Of a DNA stretch of 64,000 nucleotides, positions 50,829 through 60,391 are shown piece by piece; within the stretch, counting starts at the first letter, position 1, and the number at the start of each line of letters is the position of its first letter. The DNA is taken from the NCBI GenBank assembly GCA_047638695.1, contig JBLINY010000010.1, positions 8,139 through 72,138 of the forward strand. Reading direction: 5' to 3'. The stretch is from JAHECQ01 sp047638695. GTDB taxonomy: Bacteria; Actinomycetota; Acidimicrobiia; Acidimicrobiales; SZUA-35. A program made the translations under genes and the position numbers. Under the pieces are notes generated by a model that saw only the letters and a program-made list of their open reading frames with translations, searched no databases and was not told the DNA's origin.

Positions 50829-52304
50829 TCAGTACCGGTAGTGATCTGGCTTGTAGGGGCCTTCGACGGGAACGCCGATGTAGTCGGCTTGCTCTTGGGA
50901 AAGCACGGTGAGTTTCACACCCAGCGCGTCCAGGTGCAGACGAGCGACCTTTTCGTCGAGGATCTTCGGCAGCGTGGAGAGGCTGATGCCGTAGGCCTCG
51001 GCGTTCTTGTGCAGTTCGATCTGCGCCAACACCTGGTTGGTAAAGCTGGCTGACATCACGAAACTCGGGTGGCCGGTGGCGTTGCCCAAGTTCAGGAGAC
51101 GGCCCTCGCTGAGGACGAGGATCGACTTACCATCGGGCCACCGGAACTCGTCGACCTGAGGCTTGATGTTGATGCGCTGGATGTCGCTACTGCGATAGAG
51201 GCCAGCCATGTCGATCTCGTTGTCGAAATGGCCGATGTTGCCAACGATGGCGCCTTGCTTCATCGCACCCATCATCTCGGCCGAGATGATGTCTTTGTTG
51301 CCGGTGCTGGTGATGAAGATGTCAGCCGTGTCCAGCACCCGCTCGATGGTCGTGACCTCGTAGCCATCCATCGCCGCCTGCAGCGCACAAATCGGGTCGA
51401 CTTCGCTGATCTGCACCCGTGCTCCCTGGCCGCGCAGCGCTTCAGCGCAGCCCTTACCGACATCCCCATAGCCCAGGACCATGGCGGTCTTGCCGCCGAT
51501 CATGACATCGGTGCCGCGGTTAATGCCGTCGAGTAGCGAGTGCCGAGTGCCGTACTTGTTGTCGAACTTCGACTTCGTGACGGCGTCGTTCACGTTGATG
51601 CCGGGGAACTTGAGCGTCCCCTCGTCCAGCATCTCCTGGAGACGATGCACGCCGGTTGTTGTTTCTTCCGACACACCGCGGATGTTGGCCGCCATCTTGG
51701 TGAAGATCGTGTTGTCTTCGCCCTGCATCTTCCGCAGCAGGTCAAGGATGACGCCCCACTCCTCAGGGTCTTTATCTTCGTCGAATGCCGGAACGGATCC
51801 TGCTGCTTCGAACTCGGCGCCTTTGTGTACCAAGAGGGTGGCGTCGCCACCGTCGTCGAGGATCAGGTTGCAGAACTGCTCGTCGTCTGGCCACTGGAGT
51901 GCCTGCTCGGTGCACCACCAATACTCCTCGAGCGTCTCACCCTTCCATGCGTAGACGGGAACTCCCGTTGGATGGTCGGTGGTGCCCTCGGGGCCAACGA
52001 CAATGGCGGCCGCCGCTTCGTCCTGTGTGCTGAAAATGTTGCAGCTGACCCAGCGAACCTTGGCCCCCAACGCAGTAAGTGTCTCGATCAACACCGCAGT
52101 CTGGATGGTCATGTGCAGGCTGCCCATGATGCGGGCACCTGCTAACGGTTGCTCGTCGTAATACTCGGCCCGCAGGGCCATCAGGCCCGGCATCTCGTGC
52201 TCGGCAAGTTCCATCTGTTTGCGGCCCATTCCGGCCAAATCGAGATCGGCGACCTTGTAGTCGCCTTGGGCGACCGTGCGCGGCCGAGATTCAGTACTTG
52301 TCAT
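50829..52304 (-). CDS. ahcY: S-adenosylhomocysteine hydrolase
   Basis: A 491-residue enzyme that cleaves S-adenosylhomocysteine to adenosine and homocysteine and keeps methylation reactions going. Family motifs: MGSLHMTIQTAVLIETLTAL, SCNIFSTQDEAAAAI, NAD fold MVLGYGDVGKGCAEALRG, and the C-terminal KPDHYRY. The longer length with an insert after the first lobe (TTDHPTGVPVYAWKGE) is the actinobacterial form. ATG 52304 follows a strong AGGAGG eight bases upstream, unlike the leaderless genes nearby. I looked for a SAH riboswitch upstream and found no match. Confidence 0.97.
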   Translation of the reverse strand: MTSTESRPRTVAQGDYKVADLDLAGMGRKQMELAEHEMPGLMALRAEYYDEQPLAGARIMGSLHMTIQTAVLIETLTALGAKVRWVSCNIFSTQDEAAAAIVVGPEGTTDHPTGVPVYAWKGETLEEYWWCTEQALQWPDDEQFCNLILDDGGDATLLVHKGAEFEAAGSVPAFDEDKDPEEWGVILDLLRKMQGEDNTIFTKMAANIRGVSEETTTGVHRLQEMLDEGTLKFPGINVNDAVTKSKFDNKYGTRHSLLDGINRGTDVMIGGKTAMVLGYGDVGKGCAEALRGQGARVQISEVDPICALQAAMDGYEVTTIERVLDTADIFITSTGNKDIISAEMMGAMKQGAIVGNIGHFDNEIDMAGLYRSSDIQRINIKPQVDEFRWPDGKSILVLSEGRLLNLGNATGHPSFVMSASFTNQVLAQIELHKNAEAYGISLSTLPKILDEKVARLHLDALGVKLTVLSQEQADYIGVPVEGPYKPDHYRY

Positions 52305-52415
52305 TGCGTCCTCCTGGGAGCGGAACGTGTCTGATGTGGATGATTGGTTCGCGTAACGAGCTGAGGCCCACTGGCCCGTTCAGACAGCCCACGTCGAGGC
52401 ACCAAGTCTTTCAGG

Positions 52416-53444
52416 CTACCCGACCCACGTCTTTAGGCCATCGACCTCAGGCAGGGGGCCGGGATCGACACCGCGATCGCTCGCCGCTTCGATCGACAAC
52501 TGATCGCCGACGAAGATGAGGTCAAGCAATTGGGCGATGGGACCCTCGCCCCGAGCTCTCACCTCGATCACGTCGTGCATGGCCGGTTCGGTGACCTGCT
52601 TAACGAACTCGAAGCGATGTGCCGTCTGCGGGTGCTCGGCGTCGTGACGCAACTGGATTTGGGTGAAGAGCTGCGTTGTTTCGAAATCGCCACCCCAACC
52701 CACCAACTCGTTGTGGCAAAGCTCGGGCATGGGGGCCCAGAACGCTGGCGACTTGGCGTTGTGGTTGTAGGCCACCTTCCAGCGTTTCGCTGCCGTGGTG
52801 CCGATCGCCCCGCCTCCATAGATCACTGGCATGGTGCCGCCAACACGATCGGCAATCTGACGGGCTGGGCTGTTTGACCCGATCAGTTCCTCTCGCCGAA
52901 TCTTCAGCTCGGTAACCGCTTCGTCGAGCCAGGCCCGCGCTCCGGGAAAGAAGCCCAACTGTTCGAGCGCCAACATCGGCGGGACAGCAAGCGAACCGAG
53001 TGCGCCGCGGGGCATCACCGAATCGGTTACGACGGGGAGCACGGGGGCGTTCGCGTGACGGGCCAGGGTTTCAAGCTCGCCCCCGGATGTGACGGCAACC
53101 AACGATGCACCCGATTCGACTGCCGCCTCGAGCGACTCGAGGGTTTCTTCGGTGGCCCCCGACTGACTGATGGCGACGACGAGGGTGGATCGACCCACCC
53201 ATGACGGAGGCAAATAACCACCGTAGACAACGATGGGCATCGACGAGAAAGGACGAGCACTCGCAGCCGCTACATCGCCACCGAAACCGCTGTCGCCCAT
53301 GCCGAGGATCAGCACATGCTCGATGTTCGCCGGATCAGGAAGGCCAGAAATGTCGCCAATCGCAGCCATCGATGCTTCGATTTGGTCGGGCAGGCTGAGA
53401 AGGGCTTCTCTCATGCCAAGGCTGTCGATCATGGAGCCGCTCAT
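52416..53444 (-). CDS. Bifunctional phosphoglucose/phosphomannose isomerase-like SIS protein
   Basis: A 342-residue SIS-fold protein. The first SIS domain has LILGMGDSGFGGD (about 45-57) and VVAISQSGATEET; the second has YGGGAIGTTAAKRWKVAYN and PELCHNELVGWG with the family catalytic His/Glu set. It interconverts glucose-6-P or mannose-6-P with fructose-6-P. The same gene position next to manA and manB is seen in mycobacteria, where its actual activity is debated. It overlaps the Trm112-like gene by four bases. Confidence 0.88.
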   Translation of the reverse strand: MSGSMIDSLGMREALLSLPDQIEASMAAIGDISGLPDPANIEHVLILGMGDSGFGGDVAAASARPFSSMPIVVYGGYLPPSWVGRSTLVVAISQSGATEETLESLEAAVESGASLVAVTSGGELETLARHANAPVLPVVTDSVMPRGALGSLAVPPMLALEQLGFFPGARAWLDEAVTELKIRREELIGSNSPARQIADRVGGTMPVIYGGGAIGTTAAKRWKVAYNHNAKSPAFWAPMPELCHNELVGWGGDFETTQLFTQIQLRHDAEHPQTAHRFEFVKQVTEPAMHDVIEVRARGEGPIAQLLDLIFVGDQLSIEAASDRGVDPGPLPEVDGLKTWVG

Positions 53445-53677
53445 GGTGTGAACGTCGGCTGAAGGGAGGCGGACGCGATCTTGGATTCGATCCTGGCCAC
53501 TTCGACGGCATCGAGTGGTTCAGCCTCGTCGATCAACATCACGGGGATGCCGTCGTCAATCCGATATCTACGAGCAAGGCGAGGGTTGAACAACGCGGCT
53601 TCGTCCTCCAAGTAATACAGCGGCCCCTTGTCTTCAGGGCATGCGAGGATGTCCAGCAGTTGTTGATCGAGCGCCAT
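53441..53677 (-). CDS. Trm112-family small protein
   Basis: A 78-residue Trm112-like protein: LLDILACPEDKGPLYYLED, then NPRLARRYRIDDGIPVMLIDEA. Family members chaperone methyltransferases. Of the usual zinc Cys set only one (in ACPED) is present, so zinc is unlikely. The partner methyltransferase is not in the neighbourhood. ATG 53677 lies after TAGCCT with a six-base spacer, within the 3' end of manA. Confidence 0.85.
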   Translation of the reverse strand: MALDQQLLDILACPEDKGPLYYLEDEAALFNPRLARRYRIDDGIPVMLIDEAEPLDAVEVARIESKIASASLQPTFTP

Positions 53678-53689
53678 GCGCTCAGGCTA
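53678..53689 (-). promoter_or_regulatory. Candidate internal promoter for trm112-pgi
   Basis: TAGCCT, six bases, then ATG; overlaps the manA stop. Confidence 0.45.
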
Positions 53690-54845
53690 ACGGTGTTTCG
53701 TGTGGTCGGCCGACGGTGGCGACCCATGCCATACCCGTCCCGGTCAGCGCCCACGGATGATCGCCGGCCGCAATGAACACCGGTTGCCCCTTGCACACGC
53801 CGCCGGCCGAACCCTCAGTAAGCAACACAATGGCGGGGCCAACCACCGACATCGAACCACCCGCCGACAGGTCGACTCGGGAAAGAGCAAACTCCTCAAC
53901 CGGAGACGAAAACGTGTGAGCCGACGATGTCGGGTTCTCGGTCGGCACCTCGAGAGGAGAACAGTCGACGACAGCGAGCAGTTCGTCGAGATCAATGTGT
54001 TTGGGCGTGAGTCCGCCTCGGATCACGTTGTCACTGTTGGCCATCAGCTCGACCCCAACCCCCGAAAGATAGGCGTGCAGATTGCCAGGACCGAGAAAAA
54101 GGGCTTGCCCAGGCTCAAGCGTGATGTGATTCAGCAATAGCCCGACCACGACGCCGACATCATCCGGATAGTCGCTGGCTACCCGCTGCAGCGACTGGGT
54201 CACATGGAGATACCGGGGGTCAGAACATGACCCCATTGCCGCAACGACTTCGTCGACCAGGACCGTGGCGTCAACCGTTTCCAACCGCAGCAAATATTCG
54301 AGGCTCGCCGCGAACCGCTGCTGCGGCTCGCCGGAAGCGCTGAGAATTGCCCGCAATGGCTCAAGCGCCGGAGTCGATAGCGCGTCAAGCAAGCCATGGG
54401 CATCGACGAGGGACCGGAACCCACACAGAGCCTCGAACGGCGTGACGGCGCAGATCATCTCCGGCTTATGGTTGTCGTCCCGGTACGTGCGATTGGGCGC
54501 GTCAAGCGGGGTTTGAGCTTCGTTCTCGCGAGCGAAACCAGCTCGCGCTTGTTCAAGCGACGGGTGCGACTGGATCGAGAGAGCCCGATCGATGGCCAAC
54601 ACCTTGAACAGGTAGGGAAGCTGCCCGAATCTGGCGCTGACGTCGGAACCAAGGTTGGCGATAGGAGCCTCGACAATGAGCCGATCGAGACCCACACCAT
54701 CCACCTTGCTGGGAGCCGATGGATGCGCACCCATCCACAGCTCGGCGCTTGGTCGCCCCTTCCGCTCGGGTTGATCGAGCAGATCGGGAAGCCATGTCGG
54801 GTGACCCCATTCGTATTCTTGAATGGCGCACGCAAGCCGGCGCAC
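53682..54845 (-). CDS. manA: Mannose-6-phosphate isomerase, class I
   Basis: About 387 residues from GTG 54845; the frame is open further upstream but overlaps manB. The enzyme links fructose-6-P and mannose-6-P. Zinc-site motifs: IQSHPS (Gln-x-His), then HKPEMICA (His and Glu), and GPGNLHAYLSG near 270 for the late His. The N-terminus CAIQEYEWG is typical. It begins 2 bases after the manB stop, so translation is coupled. The C-terminal cupin part ends with HPWALTGTGMAWVATVG. Confidence 0.93.
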   Translation of the reverse strand: MRRLACAIQEYEWGHPTWLPDLLDQPERKGRPSAELWMGAHPSAPSKVDGVGLDRLIVEAPIANLGSDVSARFGQLPYLFKVLAIDRALSIQSHPSLEQARAGFARENEAQTPLDAPNRTYRDDNHKPEMICAVTPFEALCGFRSLVDAHGLLDALSTPALEPLRAILSASGEPQQRFAASLEYLLRLETVDATVLVDEVVAAMGSCSDPRYLHVTQSLQRVASDYPDDVGVVVGLLLNHITLEPGQALFLGPGNLHAYLSGVGVELMANSDNVIRGGLTPKHIDLDELLAVVDCSPLEVPTENPTSSAHTFSSPVEEFALSRVDLSAGGSMSVVGPAIVLLTEGSAGGVCKGQPVFIAAGDHPWALTGTGMAWVATVGRPHETPLA

Positions 54846-54847
54846 GA

Positions 54848-56203
54848 TCAGCCGACCTCGGCCATCGCTGCTTGCACCTCGGCTACCCGAGCATCGACGG
54901 CAGCCTGGTCGGGGGCTTCGAGATTCAGCCGCAAAAGTGGCTCGGTGTTCGACGGCCGAAGGTTGAACCACCACTCGCCGAGATCGACGGTGAGGCCATC
55001 GAGGCGATCGATCGTTTGGTCTGCGTAGTGAGCGGCGACATGCTCGATGACCGCCGCGGCATCGCTGACCCGCGTGTTGATTTCTCCCGATGCCTCATAG
55101 CGCTTCAAGGGAGCCAGCAACTCTGAAAGCGTTTTGCCAGATCGGCTCAGCTCCTCGAGCACCATCATCGACGCGATGAGTCCCGAGTCAGCCCGCCAGT
55201 TGTCGCGGAAGTAGTAGTGGGCTGAATGCTCGCCGCCGAACACCGCGTCCTCTTCGGCCATTGTCTGCTTGATAAACGAGTGGCCAACGCGCGACCGAAT
55301 GGGCACTCCCCCACTTTCGACAATCATCTCGGGCACGACTTTGCTGCAAATCAGATTGTAAATAACGCCGCCCCCCGGATTGTCTCGCAGAATCATCTGG
55401 GCCAGCAGCGCTGTAGTCAGCGACCCAGAAACGGGCTCGGCGTTCTCGTCGACCAGGAATACCCGGTCGGCGTCGCCATCGAACGCTAAGCCGATGTCGG
55501 CACCGGTCTCGAGAACGCGGGCACGCAGGTCGGCCAGATTCTCGATCTGGATCGGGTCAGCAGGATGGTTCGGGAAGGTGCCGTCGAGTTCACCGAAGAG
55601 CACTTCGAGCTCAAAGGGGAGCCCTTCAAAGGACGCTGGCACCACCAGACCGCCCATGCCGTTCGCGGTATCAGCGATGACCTTCAGCGGTCGGAGACCA
55701 TCGGCGTTGATAAACGACCGGACGTGTGTGGCGAATCGTTCGAGCATGTCGTCAGACCGGCGGGAGCCGCTGGTGGGGGCCGCCTCGGCACCGGAGATGG
55801 CAACTCGCTTGATGTCGGCCAGGCCGGAGTCTTCACCGATCGGGGTCGCCCCCGAGAGACAGGTCTTGATTCCCTGGTAACCGGCTGGATTATGAGACGC
55901 GGTGAACATCACACCGGGCAACCCGAGGCTTCCTGAAGCGAAGTAAATGAGGTCGGTGCTGGCCAAGCCAACGTCGAGCACATCCAAACCTTGAGACTGC
56001 ACACCGTTGGCGAACGCATCAACCAATTCCGGACCAGACGGCCGCATGTCGCGGCCAATCACGACCTCGGTGGTTGTCGGTTCGACAGTTTTGACGAACT
56101 CGGCGAACCCTATGCCAAGGGCGCGGCAGGTGTCAGCATCTATTTGGTCGGGATACGTGCCCCGAATGTCGTAGGCCTTGACGATGAGATCGAGATCTTT
56201 CAC
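54848..56203 (-). CDS. manB: Phosphomannomutase/phosphoglucomutase
   Basis: A 451-residue alpha-D-phosphohexomutase. The four domains carry their markers: substrate-side YDIRGTYPD, phosphoserine loop MFTASHNPAGYQGIK, metal loop FDGDADRVFLVDE, sugar loop GGEHSAHYYFRDN, and phosphate loop LRPSNTEPLLRLN. It converts mannose-6-P to mannose-1-P (and likely glucose phosphates). GTG 56203 follows AGGAGAA. It overlaps the glycosyltransferase gene by four bases, tying sugar activation to lipid-linked glycosylation. Confidence 0.93.
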   Translation of the reverse strand: MKDLDLIVKAYDIRGTYPDQIDADTCRALGIGFAEFVKTVEPTTTEVVIGRDMRPSGPELVDAFANGVQSQGLDVLDVGLASTDLIYFASGSLGLPGVMFTASHNPAGYQGIKTCLSGATPIGEDSGLADIKRVAISGAEAAPTSGSRRSDDMLERFATHVRSFINADGLRPLKVIADTANGMGGLVVPASFEGLPFELEVLFGELDGTFPNHPADPIQIENLADLRARVLETGADIGLAFDGDADRVFLVDENAEPVSGSLTTALLAQMILRDNPGGGVIYNLICSKVVPEMIVESGGVPIRSRVGHSFIKQTMAEEDAVFGGEHSAHYYFRDNWRADSGLIASMMVLEELSRSGKTLSELLAPLKRYEASGEINTRVSDAAAVIEHVAAHYADQTIDRLDGLTVDLGEWWFNLRPSNTEPLLRLNLEAPDQAAVDARVAEVQAAMAEVG

Positions 56204-57378
56204 TTCTTCTCCTGAAGCGTCCCGTCAAGGACGAGTTGCTGATGGTAGGTGGGCCGATATCCGCCGGCGCCGGCGCGACGTCGAACACGGATGAGGTCTC
56301 GCAAGAGCTGAGTGGTGTCCCCCACGATTCGTACCGACGAGGCTGTTCGGTTCAGTATCGACACAGGCACCTCTCGAAGTGAGAGGTGGTCCTGCTCAGC
56401 CATCAAGAATAGCTCGACGTCGAAGGCAAAGCCGTCGATAACCGTGCGCTCGAACACCATTCGCCCAATGTCACTGCGGAATCCTTTGATGCCGCATTGG
56501 GTGTCGCGGAAGTGCCCGAGGAGCACCAGGTGCGTGAGCCAGTTGACCGCCCGGCCACCAAGTTCGCGCAGCCGCCGGGCCCGCACCAGCGTGGTGGTCT
56601 CGTCGTGTCGCCGCGAACCCACGACGAAGTCCCAACCGGCTTCGAGCTCCTGCAGAACGCTGAGGATGGTGGCTGGCGGATAGGCCAGATCGGCATCGGT
56701 AAAGACAACGAAGCGACCGCTCGCATCGATGAAGCCGGTGCGGACGGCCGCGCCCTTTCCTCGATTCTCCGGCTGCACCAGGACGCGAGCCCCCGCAGCG
56801 CGGGCGTTCGCTGCTGTGTCATCGCTCGATCCGTCGTCGACGACAAGAACTTCGAAGTCACGCCGATCGATCGAACCCGCGAGCTCATCAGCAATCTGCT
56901 GCACCGTTGCCCCGATGGCAGCGGCTTCGTTGTAGGCGGGCACCACAACCGAGAGAAGCAACTCCCCAGGGGGGTCGAAGCGGGGCCGACGCTCGGCCAG
57001 TTCGCGGCGAACGGTGTTGAAGAGAATCAGCCGGTAGAAGAACCACCGAACCGTTGCCGCCGCCGCTATCGCCAGCAGTTTGGCAACGGCGAGGCCCAAG
57101 CCAAGAGCATCGAGTACGGCAAGCGAAGCGACATCAACCAAACCGGCCAGTCCGGCCGTCAGGGCGAAGCTGACCGGCGACCGCACCCATCGAGCATTCG
57201 GTACACCACGGAAGGTTATGAATCGGTTGAGAAGGTATGAAAGCGCCGCCGCAGTACCTAGCGCCACCGTGTCGACGACGATGAGGCCTGATGCGTCGCG
57301 AAACAGAAGCAACAGCCCAAGGTCGACGGCCGTTGCGATCAGGCCGACCAGGGCAAAAACCCGTAGTCGACTGCGCAT
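56200..57378 (-). CDS. Fusion: GtrA-like membrane domain + polyprenyl-phosphate glycosyltransferase (GT2)
   Basis: About 392 residues from ATG 57378. Residues 1-125 are a four-helix GtrA domain with its NRFITFR mark (51-57) and RWFFYRLILF (111-120). Residues about 140-390 are a GT2 transferase of the dolichyl-phosphate-mannose/glucose synthase kind: SVVVPAYNEAAAIG, VVDDGSSDDT (180-188), a DxD at 228-230 (DADLAYPP), and GIKGFRSDIGR. It would load a sugar from a nucleotide donor onto a polyprenyl phosphate and help flip it. In the archaeal DPMS that I know, the GtrA-like part is C-terminal; here it is first. Coupled to manB and to the membrane glycosyltransferase (TGATG). Confidence 0.9.
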   Translation of the reverse strand: MRSRLRVFALVGLIATAVDLGLLLLFRDASGLIVVDTVALGTAAALSYLLNRFITFRGVPNARWVRSPVSFALTAGLAGLVDVASLAVLDALGLGLAVAKLLAIAAAATVRWFFYRLILFNTVRRELAERRPRFDPPGELLLSVVVPAYNEAAAIGATVQQIADELAGSIDRRDFEVLVVDDGSSDDTAANARAAGARVLVQPENRGKGAAVRTGFIDASGRFVVFTDADLAYPPATILSVLQELEAGWDFVVGSRRHDETTTLVRARRLRELGGRAVNWLTHLVLLGHFRDTQCGIKGFRSDIGRMVFERTVIDGFAFDVELFLMAEQDHLSLREVPVSILNRTASSVRIVGDTTQLLRDLIRVRRRAGAGGYRPTYHQQLVLDGTLQEKK

Positions 57379-60074
57379 CAGGCCAGCTCGGGGGCCCGGC
57401 GCCGCGCTCGCCGGTCGGCCCTTGCCATTCCGAAAAGCCCGGCAATGCCCAACAGAGTGAGCAGATAGCCCAACATTTCGGCCCACGTGTAACCGTAGGA
57501 AAGCTCGACGTCGGTCTGAGTGGGAATCACCACCATCAGGTTGGGCCCGACTCGCCACGGACCATCGGCACCATCAGCGTTCCAGTTCGGAAAGTATGAC
57601 GTCTTGACCAGTACTGGCAGACCGACGCGGTCGACGCTGAAGGCAATGGTGTCGTCTGTGACGTCGATCTCTGTTACCTCGGCCGGGTCCATGGGCCGAC
57701 CGTCACCCGGAATCAGGGTTGAGATCCGTTCCCACTCGGTCGGACCGGATTCCGCCGGCAATGCCTGATACAGCTGCGGGTCGTTGTAGTAGGCCACGGC
57801 CTGACTCACCCATCCGACATCGAATCGCGAGGCCAGCTCGCCGGCAGCCTGCTCATCGACCCCGGCGGCAACGACTGGTTCGGTGTCGAGCCCAACAACC
57901 AACTCGGCCTCCGAAACTTCGAAGATCGCCCAGGGCGCGGACTCTGCCATGAGGGTGAGCCCGACATGACCCTGCGCCGCCGTGATGGCCTCATCGCTCT
58001 GGGCCATGTAGTAGCGAACGCCCATCACCTGGAGTTGGGCCACACCGACATCGAGATCGAATCCCTTGTAGGGCAGATCGCGTTGCGCCCGGGACGGTGC
58101 ACTAGACAGCGTGCTCTGGTGCAGGAAGTGGAACGGCGTCGTCGCCGATGACTCGAAATAGAGGCCTTCCATGGACCCAATGCAGCCGTCAGTCCAGTGT
58201 GGCAACAGCATCAGCGCCATCGGCGTGCCATAACGATCGAGGCCTTTGTCATACTCCCACATGGCTCGTCCACATCCGTTGCTGTGGCCCAGTTCGCCCA
58301 TGGTGGAAACGACGTTGCTGTACTCACGGTATGAGCGCTTATCTTCGTAGCCTGAGTAGTTCCATGACACCCAGCTGGGAAGAAAGCTGGCCTCGTTCGA
58401 CCGGATTCCGAACCACCGGTAAGAGCCGCTCGAATCGAGCTCTCCGAACGGCAGAACGCGAAGCGGGATGCCGACTGCGACGATGGCTACAAGCAGAGCT
58501 ACCACCGGAGCAATCATCATGGTGCGTGGATCGGGTCGATCAAGCCGCTCAGAGACGGCGGCGGCGCTGAACCGGACGATGAGCGCAATCCCGATAGCGG
58601 CCAGCAGGTAAACCGAGAGGTAGTAGAAGGGCAGCAGTCGAGCATTCCACAACTTACCCTCGGGCAGGTTGGCGACGCCCGAGGCCGATAGGGCAAGCAG
58701 AATCGCGAACAACATCGCCATCCGATCACGAATGGCGAAACCTAGGACACCACCGACGATGGCGACCGGCAGCAGAATCTTCATGGGCGTGGTGAGCAGC
58801 GCAGGACCAACATCGTTCAGTCGCTCCCAACCCATGTCGTTGAAATACGGTGCCCGGAGGTAGAAGGGGACAACCCAGAAGGCGCTCAACAGGGCTGCGA
58901 CCGGTCCGGCAAAAACCAGCCAGCGAACCCGCTGCCTCACACCCAAATCGGCCCCGACGATGGCCAACATCACGACGCCGAACGAAACCACGGCGGCGAG
59001 AGTTGAAAGCATGCTCGTTCCCGTGCCGATACCCACAGGGATCAGGACGAGCGTCACACCAGTTGCCATTACCCATGTACGGGGAATGTCTCGGTCAAGG
59101 ATGGCGGCGACCAGCAGCGCGGCCACAACGAAGAACAGCGGGATGATGTGGCAGAGGGCGACAAGCCCGATGAGCACCGCTGCCGATGCTCTCGAACGGT
59201 CGGCATCCATTGCCTTCATCGAAACGCCGATGGCCACCAGCGAGAGGCTGAGGCTGAGTGAAAAGGCGAACTCGCCTGCAAGCGTCGACGCGATGTTGCC
59301 GCCATAGATCGTGAAGTTGGTGTCGAAAAGGAACAACAGCGCACCGAGCGACAACAGCGCCGGGACCGGTTCCTTGCAGTCGGTGAGCTTGCCCATCGCC
59401 CAGGCCGAGACGGGGAAGGTCACAAGTCCGGCGACGCTGACGAGCTTGAACGCCATCCCATACGGAACCCCGACGACCAACACCGAGACCAGTGCGGTCA
59501 GCGACCACCAGGCGATCCGATGAGTCGGGTGTTGTTGGATCAGTCGGCGAGCGAAGTAGAGCAGCGCCGCCGCCATTGGGATACCAATCCATGGCGTGAT
59601 GCCGTTGTTGACGGCGATGATGGCCAGCGCTGGGACGACCATATAGAAGTGGTAGGCCGGGAAGCCGGCGTACCAGTCGGGGGTCCATCCGGTGAGGCGA
59701 CCCTGCGACAACAAGTTGTCGCGCATGAACGCCGGGCCCCACACGTGGGCGCCCATATCGCCACCTGAAGGCGTTGTATCGGTGAATAGGAGGTCGGGAC
59801 GGAGCTGGAGAAAGACGAAGATCGCGGCGACGAGGGAGATTCCGAGCCCGAGGAACGATGCCGTCGGCCATCCGGCCCGACCGGCATCGAGGAGGGGCGC
59901 CCGCCGAACCAGCGGCGCGCTGGCGACCACCGACTCAGCGGCGGCAGATTCACCCTCGGTATCGACCTCGGCGCCGACCTCTTTTGACAGAGGGAGCGCG
60001 GGGTCCGTCATCGGCTCGTGGCCGCTGTCAGAACCGTCGGATCGAGCGACAGGCGATGAAACTTCCGAAGTCAT
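57378..60074 (-). CDS. Large GT-C-like membrane protein (PTPS-related family)
   Basis: About 898 residues from ATG 60074. After an acidic cytoplasmic head (1-60) come about twelve helices. The first outer loop has GGDMGAHVWGPAFMRDNLL and WTPDWYAGFPAYHFYM, an Asp-containing loop like the catalytic one of GT-C polyprenyl-linked-sugar transferases. Residues about 540-850 are a soluble extracellular domain (RWFGIRSNEASFLPSW; YFPNWNADGADGPW), and a last helix ends the protein. I think it belongs to the '6-pyruvoyl-tetrahydropterin synthase related' membrane family, whose name is misleading. Likely it transfers a polyprenyl-linked sugar to an envelope glycan. The next gene starts within its stop. 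Confidence 0.75.
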   Translation of the reverse strand: MTSEVSSPVARSDGSDSGHEPMTDPALPLSKEVGAEVDTEGESAAAESVVASAPLVRRAPLLDAGRAGWPTASFLGLGISLVAAIFVFLQLRPDLLFTDTTPSGGDMGAHVWGPAFMRDNLLSQGRLTGWTPDWYAGFPAYHFYMVVPALAIIAVNNGITPWIGIPMAAALLYFARRLIQQHPTHRIAWWSLTALVSVLVVGVPYGMAFKLVSVAGLVTFPVSAWAMGKLTDCKEPVPALLSLGALLFLFDTNFTIYGGNIASTLAGEFAFSLSLSLSLVAIGVSMKAMDADRSRASAAVLIGLVALCHIIPLFFVVAALLVAAILDRDIPRTWVMATGVTLVLIPVGIGTGTSMLSTLAAVVSFGVVMLAIVGADLGVRQRVRWLVFAGPVAALLSAFWVVPFYLRAPYFNDMGWERLNDVGPALLTTPMKILLPVAIVGGVLGFAIRDRMAMLFAILLALSASGVANLPEGKLWNARLLPFYYLSVYLLAAIGIALIVRFSAAAVSERLDRPDPRTMMIAPVVALLVAIVAVGIPLRVLPFGELDSSGSYRWFGIRSNEASFLPSWVSWNYSGYEDKRSYREYSNVVSTMGELGHSNGCGRAMWEYDKGLDRYGTPMALMLLPHWTDGCIGSMEGLYFESSATTPFHFLHQSTLSSAPSRAQRDLPYKGFDLDVGVAQLQVMGVRYYMAQSDEAITAAQGHVGLTLMAESAPWAIFEVSEAELVVGLDTEPVVAAGVDEQAAGELASRFDVGWVSQAVAYYNDPQLYQALPAESGPTEWERISTLIPGDGRPMDPAEVTEIDVTDDTIAFSVDRVGLPVLVKTSYFPNWNADGADGPWRVGPNLMVVIPTQTDVELSYGYTWAEMLGYLLTLLGIAGLFGMARADRRARRRAPELA

Positions 60075-60123
60075 GGCGGCACCATGGTGGCACCCGGCGG
60101 CGGCCACGCGTGGTCATGGTCGC

Positions 60124-60315
60124 TCAGTGACGACGGCCGGCGTGCTCGCCAACCTGCTGCAGCACCAGTTCAAGGTCGATCGGTGCTCCACCCAGGCTCC
60201 AACTGCGCACATCACAGGTCTCACACGACTCCATATCGAGGACGTTGCCATCCACGGTCATCGCGATCGTCACCAGTTCGGTCTTACACACCAGGCACCT
60301 ACGAGGCTCAGCCAT
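60124..60315 (-). CDS. Small zinc-ribbon protein
   Basis: A 63-residue protein with two CxxC pairs (CLVC at about 7-10; CETC at about 31-34) spaced like a TFIIB-type zinc ribbon. A helical tail follows (DLELVLQQVGEHAG). No specific family recognised. ATG 60315 follows GGAAGG. It is likely co-transcribed with the membrane glycosyltransferase, 49 bases downstream. Confidence 0.7.
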   Translation of the reverse strand: MAEPRRCLVCKTELVTIAMTVDGNVLDMESCETCDVRSWSLGGAPIDLELVLQQVGEHAGRRH

Positions 60316-60391
60316 TTTTGCACCTTCCGCTTCTGTCGCTTCCCCATCGGCGCAGCAAGACCCTCGGAAATAGGCCTCGCGACCTCTTGAT

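Noticed and set aside
52305..52415. SAH or SAM riboswitch upstream of ahcY
   Set aside because: I found no GAGGAGCG-type conserved core or matching pseudoknot; only an AGGAGG ribosome site.
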